This document shows, piece by piece, positions 26,201 to 33,916 of a stretch of DNA of 47,862 nucleotides (position 1 is its first letter; the number at the start of each line of letters is the position of its first letter). Both the position numbers and the translations under genes were made by a program. The stretch is from a virus: positions 1-47,862 of IMG/VR virus record IMGVR_UViG_3300046507_000176. One strand, given 5' to 3'. The notes under the pieces were generated by a model that ran no database searches, was not told where the DNA came from, and was given only the letters and a program-made list of their open reading frames with translations.

Positions 26201-27065
26201 TATCATTGCGGATATCCAAGATGCTATCCACATCATGGGCGAAGATGGCGAGAACACGCCGGAAATCTCTACGGCAATCGGAGCGTTGGGCCAATCGCTC
26301 GCCAAGCAGTTTACCAGCCGCACCTATCTGCTGAGCTTGAACCAAGCGCTGGACGCTCTTCAGGACCCCGGCAAGCGTGGCGAGCTGTTCTTTGGAAGCT
26401 TGGCACAGAGCATGGTCCCGTACAGCGGAGCCACACGCCAGCTCTCCACGGACCCCTACCTCAGGGATGCCCGCACGATTGCTGACAAGATGACGCAGGC
26501 GATACCCGGCCAGTCGGAAAGCCTACCGCCTAGATACAATTGGCTCGGCCAGCCGGTACTCAATCGGCAGGGCTTGTGGTCTGATGACAATGGGACGTTG
26601 GTCGATCAGGAAACCCTTAGGCTCGGGCTTGAGGGCGGCGCTGTGATGTCTCCCCCATCTCCTACGTGGAACAAGGTGGACCTTCGGAACATCACGCTCA
26701 CCACCGGGGAGAACGCCTACGTGGCGTACCAGCGGTTGGCCGGGAAGCCTGGGCCTAACGCCAAGTCTCTAAGGGACGTGGTGGCCAACATGATGAGGAC
26801 TTCCGGCTACAAGAGGGCTCCTGATGGAGACCTCGGGACCAAGGGCACCAAGTCATGGCTTCTGGCGGGCATGGTCAACAAGTACCGTGAGGCTGCCTCT
26901 AGGCGTATCCGTGCGGACAAGAACGTACGGGATGCCCTGCTGGCTGCACAGCGCCGCGTGGTGGACCATTACGCCCACCTGAAGCAGACCCCTCAGTCCC
27001 AGGATGGCCAAGGTTCCGGCTCGGTGCAGAACATCATTGATGGCTTCGGGGCCAGCAGTAAGTAA
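23220..27065 (+). CDS. Internal virion protein D-like (T7 gp16-like)
   Basis: A 1281-residue protein in the gp16 position (T7: 1318). The N terminus is Pro/Gln-rich low complexity, followed by a Gly/Ala-rich hydrophobic region (VAMMGLGKLGMVAKALPYVGEGVAAVEG) and long helical stretches; MSMGALFMGAASYLGAQGMI near residue 930 is another hydrophobic segment. T7 gp16 begins with a lytic transglycosylase; I see no such motif here, and the activity appears moved to the gp15-like protein. It likely forms the channel across the inner membrane during ejection. Confidence 0.85.
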   Translation: MDPSEFAKTFGVSSPQQTPEQTQNSAPQVDIPATLSAAQNLVGSMQQSQDAGAPPAPDQQATDPQAPIPHGSWADAFSRLPGILGDSAAEESQPAQAAAGGALKSVFETKDFLFGDTPREQQSPFRQSVEDDVDRLRAEHPLLNGLSAGIGQFTVAMMGLGKLGMVAKALPYVGEGVAAVEGIKGGSTALEAGKAALAGAIAFDPHEARLSNLIQDTPLANPFNAWLSAKPGDSAAMGRLKNAMESLGMDAAIIGTFTGGLKIWKYLKAGDTQAASRAVTDLQAEQTAHVAQEQQANAMQASQQATQGQEAQPPAGPEAVPQASEPGAGPTGTEPVATGVPEGVSPEVNPNATPEAAKAGQEAAQSADIPVDISSTPTAATEQAGVAKPQAFKPVTDFKPSETSSILDDLPVSLENAEKDWDAMEKNGGWAGTMEAGQKLSPDMGTFYDRFKTDTDVDHMIALAVSHKSEELAAKGFRGTLTDAKLQRQVNAFASLAGVDPAGLAGILQQAGEASRTLTAKMIVVGSLAAKTFQDASLMAMRLKLGDFSEFGSMEAMKQEISKRFSIATTFLKLTDDIRAQGGRTLRANRGKPFDPSLFEGVTGDRFYDLLAQAQGRPQELKRLADPSLYRKILDTVSYMRISSLVSGPKTQLINIMTNGYMLGARPMERILGSVPGALTGSDASKALIKENLRQYSYMGSALYDGFGEAVKAFTRNDGILKPHSSEAFGPNASWQVPGTQAFNASYFKPWDSVPNLMYNALSVPLSAAGVAPRLLGGVDELVKQITYRSKLAARANMEGTEQAVRAGLKGKAAKDYIKSYTATRLDNAFDAEGRGVDPEALREANIATFQQDLLPGTLGKNIQTLISNDKTQLIRLILPFVKTPTNVIRYGWKMTPGLNMLQEEYRQMLSGSLGQEAKSQAIGQMSMGALFMGAASYLGAQGMITGGGPSNQGLKSQLLATGWQPYSIVVQHDDGTKSYIPFNRYDPVGLPLGIIADIQDAIHIMGEDGENTPEISTAIGALGQSLAKQFTSRTYLLSLNQALDALQDPGKRGELFFGSLAQSMVPYSGATRQLSTDPYLRDARTIADKMTQAIPGQSESLPPRYNWLGQPVLNRQGLWSDDNGTLVDQETLRLGLEGGAVMSPPSPTWNKVDLRNITLTTGENAYVAYQRLAGKPGPNAKSLRDVVANMMRTSGYKRAPDGDLGTKGTKSWLLAGMVNKYREAASRRIRADKNVRDALLAAQRRVVDHYAHLKQTPQSQDGQGSGSVQNIIDGFGASSK

Positions 27066-27090
27066 TTATCTCGAAAGGAGCGCCACATAG

Positions 27091-29253
27091 ATGGCAAGCT
27101 TTAACCGGGTGACGGCATCGGGGAGCACCAATCTGTTCTCCGTGCCGTTCCCCTATTTGGACCAAGACCACGTGCATGTCTCTGTGGATGGCGAAGAGGT
27201 TTCCGCTGGGCAGTTCACGTGGAGTAGCCCATCCCAGATAGCCCTGACTGCTGGCAACCCGGAGGCCGGGGCCGTGGTGGAAACCTATAGGCTTACTCCT
27301 GTCGGCGCTATCGTACAGTTCCGAGCTGGCAACTTGGACATTGGCGACCTGAACGTAGCCACCTTGCAAGCACTGTATCTGGCCGAAGAGGCGAGGGACC
27401 GCAACAACGACCTCAAGGACCGTGCTTGGCTAAGTCCTCACTATGGTCCGGGGGGTCTTATCACGAAAGGCCCATCCGATAGGCTGCCGATATTCGATGC
27501 TCTCGGTAACCTCGGGCCGAGCGGAACATCCTTGTCGGTTCTCCTTGGGCTCTTGTCTGATGCGATCACCGGAGGTGGGGATGCTGTCTTTGCAACAGCC
27601 CTGGGCCTGCGCGATATCAACGTAAAGGCCGGTATCAACACGATACGGACGAACGGCTACTATTCTGCCGGGGATGCCGGTGGCTGGGCGTATCGCCTCA
27701 AGGCGGCACCCGAGGCCGATGAGCCGGGCCAGTTGCTCTCCAATGGGGATACCCTCAGGTGGGCCATTGTGCCGGGCTTTGGGCTATCCGCTGAGGTGTT
27801 CGGTGCGGGCCGAGCTGGGTTTGAGACCGTGGACGACACCGATGCTTTCGCCAATGCGTTGGCCTTCATGGCTCTCCATCCCGGCAACTTGCAACTCCTC
27901 TCTCCGGTTTACAAGGTGACCAGCTTCCCGGTTGTCCCTGATGGGGTCCACCTCTATGGGCAAGGCGGCGGGTATATCTTTGAGCATACCACTAAGATCA
28001 TCTTCACGGGGACAGGCTCAAGGTCCTACTCCATCGCCGGTGCTACCGCCACCACCGTAGCTAACCCGAGCGTTGGCGAGGCGTACCTTGCCGATAGTGG
28101 GACTCGTGGAAATACGTACACCACGCTTGACCTCACGGTGGCTTTCAGCGCTGCCATCATCCTGGGCAAGGGGTCCGGTCTCCATAGCATCGGCTTCTAT
28201 CCAGACCTTGACGGAACGGATGGTTACTATGTCGATAGTCCTGATATGGCGGCTGACTGGGACGTGGGTGTCTGGCTGCGTAATGCCGACGCCTGGAGCA
28301 TGTCAGATTGCTCTTTCGCTGGGCATTGGCGTAAGGCTGCCTGCTTGGTCTCATCGCATGATATCGGGGATGGCAAGGTGCCTAGCTGTGAGAAGGGGCG
28401 TGCGGTTCACTGCTTCTTTCAGGGCTTCAGGGGCGTGGCCATTCGCTCGCCTCAGACCATCACCGGGGACAACTACGGGTTTGCCGGAACCAGCTTCCTT
28501 GATTGCCGCATCGGGCCATTGACCCACCAGTCTGGCTACTTGGCCACATCGTCCCATCTGGCTGCGCCCCTGAGCTCACCCTCGGGGTGCTTGGAGATGA
28601 GCGGCGGGGCTATGCGCGGCATTCAGTTCATCGACACTACGTTCATTGGGCCTGATGACATCTGCATGATCTTCGACAAGGCATCTGAGATATTCTTCAC
28701 AGGATGCTACGAGGAGGGGCAGACCGTCAAGGTGGGCGCTGGGGTCCTCACTAATGGTGTGGGGTCTCGCATGGTTGGGACCGTTAACACCTCTCGCATC
28801 ATCTTCAGGAATAACGCCAAGTTCGCCGTAGACTTCACGCCATACCAAGGGCGGGACGTGGGACTGGGCTCAGGGCGGTACACTGCGGCTGGCGTGTGGG
28901 TCCCCCTGTCGTCGGACGATGACGACTACTCCGAGCAGCGCTTCGGTAGCAACCTCGGGCCAAAGCTTCGAAGCTCGGCACAGAGCTGGCGTGTGGTTGA
29001 CCAGAATGATGGTGTACCCATGCAGATGTCCAACGCTGGCATCCTGTCATTTGGAAGTACTGGGGGCCTACTCATACCCAACGTCACGGCAGCCCAATTG
29101 GCTAGTGCCACCGATGCCATCAACACCACGGGAAAGTATCTCTGGAAGTTGGTCTTCAATGCTACCACGGGCATCCTGATGCGTGCCAATGGAGGGACCC
29201 CCACCTCCACATGGAAGAACATGGACGCTACTATCACCGTATCGCCAGCTTAA
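27091..29253 (+). CDS. Tail fibre/tailspike with T7-type N-terminal anchor
   Basis: A 720-residue protein. Residues 1-115 (FNRVTASGSTNLFSVPFPYL, VHVSVDGEEV, LTPVGAIVQFRAGNLDIGDL, YLAEEARDR) are the T7 gp17 tail-attachment domain. The rest differs from T7: around residues 170-600 it is Gly/Asp/Ser-rich with repeated short strands (INTIRTNGYYSAGDAGGWAY, GVHLYGQGGG, CSFAGHW, ITGDNYGFAGTSF), which suggests a right-handed beta-helix as in capsule-degrading tailspikes. It would be the host-recognition protein. ATG 27091 follows AAAGGAG. Its stop overlaps a minus-strand ORF stop. Confidence 0.9.
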   Translation: MASFNRVTASGSTNLFSVPFPYLDQDHVHVSVDGEEVSAGQFTWSSPSQIALTAGNPEAGAVVETYRLTPVGAIVQFRAGNLDIGDLNVATLQALYLAEEARDRNNDLKDRAWLSPHYGPGGLITKGPSDRLPIFDALGNLGPSGTSLSVLLGLLSDAITGGGDAVFATALGLRDINVKAGINTIRTNGYYSAGDAGGWAYRLKAAPEADEPGQLLSNGDTLRWAIVPGFGLSAEVFGAGRAGFETVDDTDAFANALAFMALHPGNLQLLSPVYKVTSFPVVPDGVHLYGQGGGYIFEHTTKIIFTGTGSRSYSIAGATATTVANPSVGEAYLADSGTRGNTYTTLDLTVAFSAAIILGKGSGLHSIGFYPDLDGTDGYYVDSPDMAADWDVGVWLRNADAWSMSDCSFAGHWRKAACLVSSHDIGDGKVPSCEKGRAVHCFFQGFRGVAIRSPQTITGDNYGFAGTSFLDCRIGPLTHQSGYLATSSHLAAPLSSPSGCLEMSGGAMRGIQFIDTTFIGPDDICMIFDKASEIFFTGCYEEGQTVKVGAGVLTNGVGSRMVGTVNTSRIIFRNNAKFAVDFTPYQGRDVGLGSGRYTAAGVWVPLSSDDDDYSEQRFGSNLGPKLRSSAQSWRVVDQNDGVPMQMSNAGILSFGSTGGLLIPNVTAAQLASATDAINTTGKYLWKLVFNATTGILMRANGGTPTSTWKNMDATITVSPA

Positions 29254-29429
29254 CGGACGTAGCGCTCAGCCACCTCTCCATCATCGAACTGCACTAGATA
29301 CAGGCCGTTTTCCTCCAACGGCTCCAGCACGAGGGCTTCGCCCTCATCGGACGGCATTAAGTTTAAACTCACGGAGTAGACCCTAACGCGGGCTCCACGG
29401 TCTGGTTTCGTCTGTCTCTCAGTCATCAT
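29250..29429 (-). CDS. Possible small minus-strand protein, 59 aa
   Basis: A frame on the minus strand that shares its stop region (TTAA) with the tail fibre gene. The product ends in EALVLEPLEENGLYLVQFDDGEVAERYVR in pattern, which reads like an SH3/Tudor-like small protein, not random translation. Upstream of the ATG on that strand is GGGTGGGG, a possible ribosome site. The region would otherwise be 240 bases of gap in a compact genome. No promoter recognised. Confidence 0.45.
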   Translation of the reverse strand: MMTERQTKPDRGARVRVYSVSLNLMPSDEGEALVLEPLEENGLYLVQFDDGEVAERYVR

Positions 29430-29496
29430 TAACACCCCACCCTGCTAGAAAGATTTGCACCTTATGCGGGCGTGAATCTCGTTGCAAGGGTAAAGT

Positions 29497-29811
29497 TTGC
29501 AATCAGGATACCAACGGTTGAATGAAGCTCCCGACGAGCCAGCCCGCAAGGGACGCTCCAATGCCATCCTTACGTACGAAACTGTCGAGCTGCTCAACCT
29601 GGGCATCCAAAAGGCCCTGCTCGGCATTGAGCATCTCACCAAGAAGCTTGACGATGAGCACGCCCTTTATATCGACCATGAGGCCCGCCTTCGCATTCTC
29701 GAAAAGGCTGAGGCCGGGAGGTCATCCTCCACGGGCTCCATCAAGTTTCTCTACCAAGCCATTTGGCCAGCGGCGGCATTCGGTATCGCCCTGCTGAACT
29801 ACCTCAAGTAA
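29497..29811 (+). CDS. Holin-like protein with coiled coil and C-terminal membrane anchor
   Basis: A 104-residue protein in the place of T7 gp17.5 (holin), between fibre and terminase. It has a helical region (ETVELLNLGIQKALLGIEHLTKKLDDEHALY) that may form a coiled coil, then one membrane segment near the end (FLYQAIWPAAAFGIALLNYL). This resembles XhlA-type lysis proteins, with one C-terminal anchor, more than gp17.5. TTG 29497 follows AAGGG by eight bases; TTG 29518 is an alternative. It may act with the holin-like protein at 1590. Confidence 0.6.
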   Translation: MQSGYQRLNEAPDEPARKGRSNAILTYETVELLNLGIQKALLGIEHLTKKLDDEHALYIDHEARLRILEKAEAGRSSSTGSIKFLYQAIWPAAAFGIALLNYLK

Positions 29812-29844
29812 TCCACTCAGTCCCAACACAAGGAAGACGCACAC

Positions 29845-30243
29845 ATGTCCCTTTCCGCAGGCTTGCAGAACTATATCCTCGATTTCCAGATCAATGGCAC
29901 CGACACGGCAGCCAACACGGACCAGGACTTCATTTCGCCGGTTGATGGCTATATCGAAGAGCTCGGCACCATCATCCAGTCGGCAGTCACCACGGGCGGC
30001 ACCATTGCGGTCAAGACCGGCGACACCCTGACCAACACCGTGGCTGGCCTCACGCAGACCATCGCGAACGGCGCTACGAAGGGCACCAAGCAGACCACCA
30101 AGGCCACCAAGCAGTCGGCCACCCGCAAGGTATCCAAGGGCGACCGCATCAATCTGGACCTGACAAGCTTCGCCACGGCGGGTGCTGTCAACGGCTACAT
30201 CCTCATCCTGGCTGCCGACACGGACGGCGTAATGCCCTTCTAA
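29845..30243 (+). CDS. Putative capsid decoration or minor virion protein
   Basis: A 132-residue protein with strand-rich pattern: DGYIEELGTIIQSAVTTGG, TIAVKTGDT, then a Lys/Thr-rich repeat-like linker (KGTKQTTKATKQSATRK), then VSKGDRINLDLTSFATAGAVNGYILIL. Codon use is like that of the capsid gene (strong C-ending preference), suggesting high expression. The position between holin-like and TerS genes is unlike T7, which has no gene here. I infer a virion surface protein; no family match is certain. Confidence 0.5.
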   Translation: MSLSAGLQNYILDFQINGTDTAANTDQDFISPVDGYIEELGTIIQSAVTTGGTIAVKTGDTLTNTVAGLTQTIANGATKGTKQTTKATKQSATRKVSKGDRINLDLTSFATAGAVNGYILILAADTDGVMPF

Positions 30244-30246
30244 CGA

Positions 30247-30546
30247 ATGGGATATCCGAGCAACGAGCCTGATGAGTTTGGCGAAGAGGACAGCCCTGAG
30301 ACACAGGCCCTCTATGCCGAGCTTGAAGGCAAGACCGTACAGGAAATCCTCAGGGAGGGCCAGAAGGCTCTCTTTGTAGACCTTGTGGTCAAGGTGCGAA
30401 ACGGCAAGGCTAACCACCAAGAGAAGTCCATCCTGAGGAACCTCCTTAAGGACAATGGCTTGGTGCTGGGCATTCCGCCTGAGAAGCCCGCAGAACAGAC
30501 CGCTCCTGTGGACCTCCCGGATTTCGAGACGCCAGACTACGAGTAA
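30247..30546 (+). CDS. terS: Terminase small subunit (T7 gp18-like)
   Basis: A 99-residue acidic protein (T7 gp18 is 89). KVRNGKANHQEKSILRNLLKDNGL is the conserved T7-family TerS segment, and the protein ends in an acidic, aromatic tail (LPDFETPDYE). It recognises DNA and helps the large subunit start packaging. It is followed by a strong hairpin terminator. Confidence 0.85.
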   Translation: MGYPSNEPDEFGEEDSPETQALYAELEGKTVQEILREGQKALFVDLVVKVRNGKANHQEKSILRNLLKDNGLVLGIPPEKPAEQTAPVDLPDFETPDYE

Positions 30547-30555
30547 AGACTGCAT

Positions 30556-30581
30556 GCCCCTGCCTTCGGGTGGGGGCCTTT
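30556..30581 (+). terminator. Rho-independent terminator with UUCG loop
   Basis: GCCCCTGCC pairs with GGTGGGGGC (two G-U pairs) around a TTCG tetraloop, followed by CTTT. It lies ten bases after the small terminase stop. The T-run is short, but the stem is very stable. Confidence 0.75.
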
Positions 30582-30674
30582 AGGCGTGGGCACGGCAAGG
30601 GACCATCAGGTTACGCCTCCATGAGATTGGCACCATGCTCACACCTAAAGCTTCAAACGAAAGGAGACCCTATC

Positions 30675-30761
30675 ATGTGGTCCAATGTAATTCGATTTGC
30701 CAACTGGCTGCTTCGGCTGGCTGGCGTGCGTGATGGCAGCGAAAAGGCCGTCGAAGAGTGA
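30675..30761 (+). CDS. Small peptide, 28 aa
   Basis: Starts at ATG 30675 with a very strong ribosome site (AAAGGAGA) and ends overlapping the next GTG. The product MWSNVIRFANWLLRLAGVRD... is an amphipathic helix. No family recognised; the strong signal and coupling make it likely to be translated. Confidence 0.6.
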   Translation: MWSNVIRFANWLLRLAGVRDGSEKAVEE

Positions 30762-30958
30762 AGGACTTCACCAAGCGCGAGCTCAGCGTTGGTGACAAGG
30801 TTGTCCATGGCGTGGGTGGACGATACGGCGGACTTGACGGCCCCTATTGGGTTCTCAGCTTCACGCCGAAGATGGTACGCCTTACGAAAGAGAACCACGC
30901 TGGGGCTGAGGTCTATAAGATCGTACCTCCAGGCAACCTCGTAAAGGTGCCCGCATGA
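30758..30958 (+). CDS. Hypothetical protein, 66 aa, SH3-like
   Basis: Starts at GTG overlapping the previous stop. LSVGDKVVHGVGGRYGGLDGPYWVLSFTP.MVRLTK has the spacing of a small SH3/KOW-like barrel. The stop overlaps the next ATG (ATGA). Function unknown. Confidence 0.6.
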   Translation: MKDFTKRELSVGDKVVHGVGGRYGGLDGPYWVLSFTPKMVRLTKENHAGAEVYKIVPPGNLVKVPA

Positions 30959-31122
30959 AGAAGTCCGTTGGCTTTATCGTCTGGCACGTTCCTTCGGATG
31001 AGCCTTGGGATGGTATTCGGCGCTTCAAGGTCTGGTGCAGCCACAAGATGGCAATGGCCCATGGGGGAAACTGCAAGGGCTGTGAGGTCCGCGAGGTCTT
31101 CGTAGAGGTGCCGGTTGGCTAA
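30955..31122 (+). CDS. Hypothetical protein, 55 aa
   Basis: Coupled by ATGA to the previous gene and overlapping the terminase start by eight bases. It has WCSHKMAMAHGGNCKGCEV, with C, H, C, C residues that might bind zinc, and an acidic end. No family recognised. Confidence 0.55.
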   Translation: MKKSVGFIVWHVPSDEPWDGIRRFKVWCSHKMAMAHGGNCKGCEVREVFVEVPVG

Positions 31123-33082
31123 ACTTCGTGATCCCCTCAAGGAACCCACCGAAAGCCAGCGCCTAGCCACCCACGCAGCACAGCGCCTCAAGGACGAGCG
31201 CAAAGCCTCCGGTGAGCTATCTGCCAGCCAGATCGCCAACTCCTCCCTACGCCCCCCTGCTGCCCCGCCTGTGGCCGTTATGCCGGGAGCAACCCTTGAG
31301 CAGCGCATCAGGGCAGACTTCCGGGTCTTCCTCACGCTCGTCTGGCGGCATCTCCTTGGCAGCGACCCCAATCCCATCCAGCTTGACTTGGCGTATTGGC
31401 TCCAGCACGGACCAGACCGCGCCATCATCATGGCTTTCCGTGGGTTTTCCAAGTCGTGGATTACCGGGGCCTATGCCCTGTGGCGGCTTTACTGTGATCC
31501 TGATGAGAAGATCATGGTGGTGTCGGGCAGCCTCAAGCGTGCAATCGCTACGTCTACGTGGTGCTTCAGCCTTGTGATGACCATGGACCTGCTGGCCCAC
31601 ATGCGGCCTAAGGCCGATACCCGCCAGTCAGCCACAGCGTGGGACGTTGGGAATTGCATTCCGGCTCAGTCTGCGTCCTTCACTCCGTTTGGCATTGGGG
31701 GTCAGCTCGTCGGCTTCCGTGGTAGCTGCATCATCCCGGATGACGTGGAGACCCAGACGAACTCCCTCACGCTAGTCATGCGGGAGAAGATCGAGGAGGC
31801 CGTCAAGGAGTTTGAGTCCGTGCTCACTCCCGGTGGTGTCATCAAGTACCTGGGCACTCCGCATGACGTGGACAGCCTGTACATGAAGCTCCTCCGCTTG
31901 AAGAACGCAGCCGGGGCACCTGTCTATCAGGCTCGCATCTGGCCCGCCCTCTATCCGAGCACGGAGGAAATCAAAGGGTACGGCAAGCTGCTGGCTCCGT
32001 ATATCCTTGCGCAACTCAAGAAGCTCGGGCCTACAGCCGTGGGCCACAGCACCATGCCCATGCGCTTCCCCGATGAGGACCTTGAGACCCGTAGGGCGGC
32101 TATGGGTAACTCCGAGTTCCGCCTACAGTTCATGTTGGACCTTGCGGGCTCGCTTATCGATAAGTTCCCGCTCAAGCTCAAAGACCTCATCGTCATGGAG
32201 CTGGCTGCCAATCAGGCCCCTGAGGAAATCGTATGGGGTCCCAATCCGGGTAACCGTGAGCAGGACCTTCCGCTCATGGGCTTTGATGGTGACTACCTCC
32301 ACCGGCCTGCCCACGCAGGGACACACTACAGCCCGTACAGCCGCAAGATTGGCTATCTGGATGGATCGGGCAGGGGCACAGACGAAACCTCTCTGAGCGT
32401 CCTTGGTGAGCTGTTTGGCCGTGCTTTCTGGCTGGACCTCTATGCCACCCAAGACGGCTACGGCCCGGCCACGCTGGAAGCTATTTCCAATATGTGTGTC
32501 CGCTGGGATGTCTCCACGCTCTACATCGAGGCCAACTTCGGGGACGGCATGATGACTGCCCTGATGCGGCCTGAGCTCACCAAGGCGTGGGACCGTGAGG
32601 CTGCCCGCCGTAAGAATGCCGGTCTGTCTCCCCTTGAGCGCACCGGTACGCTTATCGAAGAGGTGAAGTCTGGGGCCGTCCAGAAGGAGAAGCGCATTCT
32701 GTCGGTCCTAGAGCCCGTCACACAGCAGCACAGGCTTGTGGTTAACCGGGAGGTCTTCCTCTACGACCGGCGCTCTATGGAGGCTCTGGATGGCGAAGAT
32801 ACACGGCACCGCTATGCCTTCAACTATCAGTACACGCACCTCACCCGCGAGAAGGATTGCCTCGGGCATGATGACCGTTTGGAGAGCCTTGCCGGTGGCT
32901 TGGCGATGCTGGCGGCTGAGCTCGGGGTTGACCCTGAAGGAATAGCCCTCAGAGCCAAGCTGGAGCGCAATGACTCGCTTCTGGCCGAGCTGGAGGAGGA
33001 TGCATGGGACCAAGTGGGTAGGGGCTCAGGGGGCCGCTATAAGGACACCAGAGTGCAAGCAGCGAGGATACAGACGAGATGA
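31115..33082 (+). CDS. terL: Terminase large subunit (T7 gp19-like)
   Basis: A 655-residue packaging motor (T7 gp19 is 586). The ATPase domain has AFRGFSKSW in the Walker A position (K113; the usual glycine before Lys is Ser), CIIPDDVE as Walker B, and YLGTPHDVDSLY as coupling motif. The nuclease domain has YLDGSGRGTDETSLSVL, TLYIEANFGDGM and CLGHDDRLESLAGGLAM. TTG 31115 follows GAGGTG and gives a 55-residue extension relative to T7; ATG at 31280 is an alternative start. The stop overlaps the next ATG. Confidence 0.95.
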   Translation: MAKLRDPLKEPTESQRLATHAAQRLKDERKASGELSASQIANSSLRPPAAPPVAVMPGATLEQRIRADFRVFLTLVWRHLLGSDPNPIQLDLAYWLQHGPDRAIIMAFRGFSKSWITGAYALWRLYCDPDEKIMVVSGSLKRAIATSTWCFSLVMTMDLLAHMRPKADTRQSATAWDVGNCIPAQSASFTPFGIGGQLVGFRGSCIIPDDVETQTNSLTLVMREKIEEAVKEFESVLTPGGVIKYLGTPHDVDSLYMKLLRLKNAAGAPVYQARIWPALYPSTEEIKGYGKLLAPYILAQLKKLGPTAVGHSTMPMRFPDEDLETRRAAMGNSEFRLQFMLDLAGSLIDKFPLKLKDLIVMELAANQAPEEIVWGPNPGNREQDLPLMGFDGDYLHRPAHAGTHYSPYSRKIGYLDGSGRGTDETSLSVLGELFGRAFWLDLYATQDGYGPATLEAISNMCVRWDVSTLYIEANFGDGMMTALMRPELTKAWDREAARRKNAGLSPLERTGTLIEEVKSGAVQKEKRILSVLEPVTQQHRLVVNREVFLYDRRSMEALDGEDTRHRYAFNYQYTHLTREKDCLGHDDRLESLAGGLAMLAAELGVDPEGIALRAKLERNDSLLAELEEDAWDQVGRGSGGRYKDTRVQAARIQTR

Positions 33083-33375
33083 TAACAGACATCAAGATTG
33101 CTACCCACTTGACGGCCTTGCGCCTGTTCGGGTGGTTTCTCCTCATCGTCCTTGGCTCTGTGGTGGCCGCAGGCGCGTTTCTTGGCGCAGCTATCCTAGT
33201 GGCCATTCTCCACGAGAATACGCCTGTGTGGTCTCACTGGGCCACGCTAGGGGCATGCCTTACGGCTTTCGTCTACTGGTGTTGCTGGGAGCTTGCCCGA
33301 GAGCAGGAACAGGTGGCCGAGATTGAGGCCAAGCGTAAAGCATTTCTGGAAGGTGCCTTCGATGATCCTCACTGA
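33079..33375 (+). CDS. Membrane protein, 98 aa, two segments
   Basis: Follows TerL with ATGA overlap. Two membrane segments (FGWFLLIVLGSVVAAGAFLGAAILVAIL and LGACLTAFVYWCCWELA) and a charged C-terminal helix. T7 has spanin genes inside and before gp19 in this area. It could be another lysis-related or superinfection protein. Not identified. Confidence 0.65.
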   Translation: MITDIKIATHLTALRLFGWFLLIVLGSVVAAGAFLGAAILVAILHENTPVWSHWATLGACLTAFVYWCCWELAREQEQVAEIEAKRKAFLEGAFDDPH

Positions 33376-33568
33376 ACAAGAGGCTAAGACCAAGCTGTGC
33401 CCCTTCATGTCTTGCCGTAATTCCCAGTCCAAGGGAGCTGACGGCGATGGCGTTGTGTTCTGCCAAGCGTCCGACTGTATGGCGTGGCGCTGGGGCGACA
33501 ACTCGGGGCCTGAGGACTTAGCATGGCGGCAGGACAAGCCGCTGCCCAAAGGCTTCTGTGGGGCCTAG
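33362..33568 (+). CDS. Small zinc-ribbon-like protein, 68 aa
   Basis: ATG 33362 overlaps the previous gene by 14 bases. KLCPFMSCRN and VFCQASDCMAWRWG hold four cysteines in CxxxxC pairs typical of a zinc ribbon, and KGFCGA ends the protein. Similar small Cys-rich proteins occur near the end of T7-like genomes; function unknown. It is the last gene before the terminator and the long non-coding region. Confidence 0.65.
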   Translation: MILTEQEAKTKLCPFMSCRNSQSKGADGDGVVFCQASDCMAWRWGDNSGPEDLAWRQDKPLPKGFCGA

Positions 33569-33577
33569 CTTTCAGGT

Positions 33578-33597
33578 AGTCGCTCTTCGGGGCGGCT
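33578..33597 (+). terminator. Hairpin terminator with UUCG loop after late genes
   Basis: AGTCGCTC pairs with GGGCGGCT around TTCG (8 pairs, two G-U). A pyrimidine-rich stretch (ATCTGTCTCTCTT) follows in place of a pure T-run. It lies nine bases after the last late gene. Confidence 0.65.
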
Positions 33598-33630
33598 ATC
33601 TGTCTCTCTTCGCTTTTGCTCTCAGTTCTA

Positions 33631-33650
33631 ATTCCCTTCGTATAGCAGAG
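33631..33650 (+). promoter_or_regulatory. ATTCCCTTC-type motif, copy A (putative phage promoter)
   Basis: ATTCCCTTCG followed by TATAGCAGAG. The TATAG part resembles the start region of T7-family promoters (CTATAGGGAGA). A near-identical copy lies 97 bases downstream. In T7 such promoters near the right end serve late transcription and replication. That this phage's polymerase uses it is inference. Confidence 0.5.
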
Positions 33651-33666
33651 GGCGGCATACGGTTGG

Positions 33667-33680
33667 CTATATGTATATTC
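33667..33680 (+). repeat. 14-bp repeat CTATATGTATATTC, copy 1
   Basis: Exact match to 33775-33788. Each copy lies 36 or 47 bases after an ATTCCCTTC-type motif, so a larger unit seems duplicated with divergence. AT-rich; could be a melting or host -10-like element. Confidence 0.7.
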
Positions 33681-33727
33681 CCTAGACCACCATTGTCTCC
33701 TTGAGGGAAGCTTTAGGCTAAATCCTT

Positions 33728-33747
33728 ATTCCCTTCCTATAGCAGAG
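33728..33747 (+). promoter_or_regulatory. ATTCCCTTC-type motif, copy B (putative phage promoter)
   Basis: ATTCCCTTCC followed by TATAGCAGAG. It differs from copy A at one base in 20. CCTATAGCAGAGA is close to the T7 promoter start. Both copies point towards the early region. Confidence 0.55.
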
Positions 33748-33774
33748 AACTCAGAGCCCACCCCAGGGCTTTAC

Positions 33775-33788
33775 CTATATGTATATTC
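33775..33788 (+). repeat. 14-bp repeat CTATATGTATATTC, copy 2
   Basis: Exact match to 33667-33680, 108 bases apart. See the first copy. Confidence 0.7.
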
Positions 33789-33916
33789 AATAGGTATTAG
33801 TGCTCAAAGTGACCTACTTCATGCCACCCAGCATGCCTAGGCACATAGCCACACCACATGATAACCCCATGGCTACAGCATTGATGAGGGGACATAGCAA
33901 CACAGAGGACATAGAG

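Noticed and set aside
29340-29356. GAGGGCTTCGCCCTC hairpin as a fibre-gene terminator
   Set aside because: The stem is perfect but no T-run follows on either strand and it is explained as codons of the minus-strand ORF.
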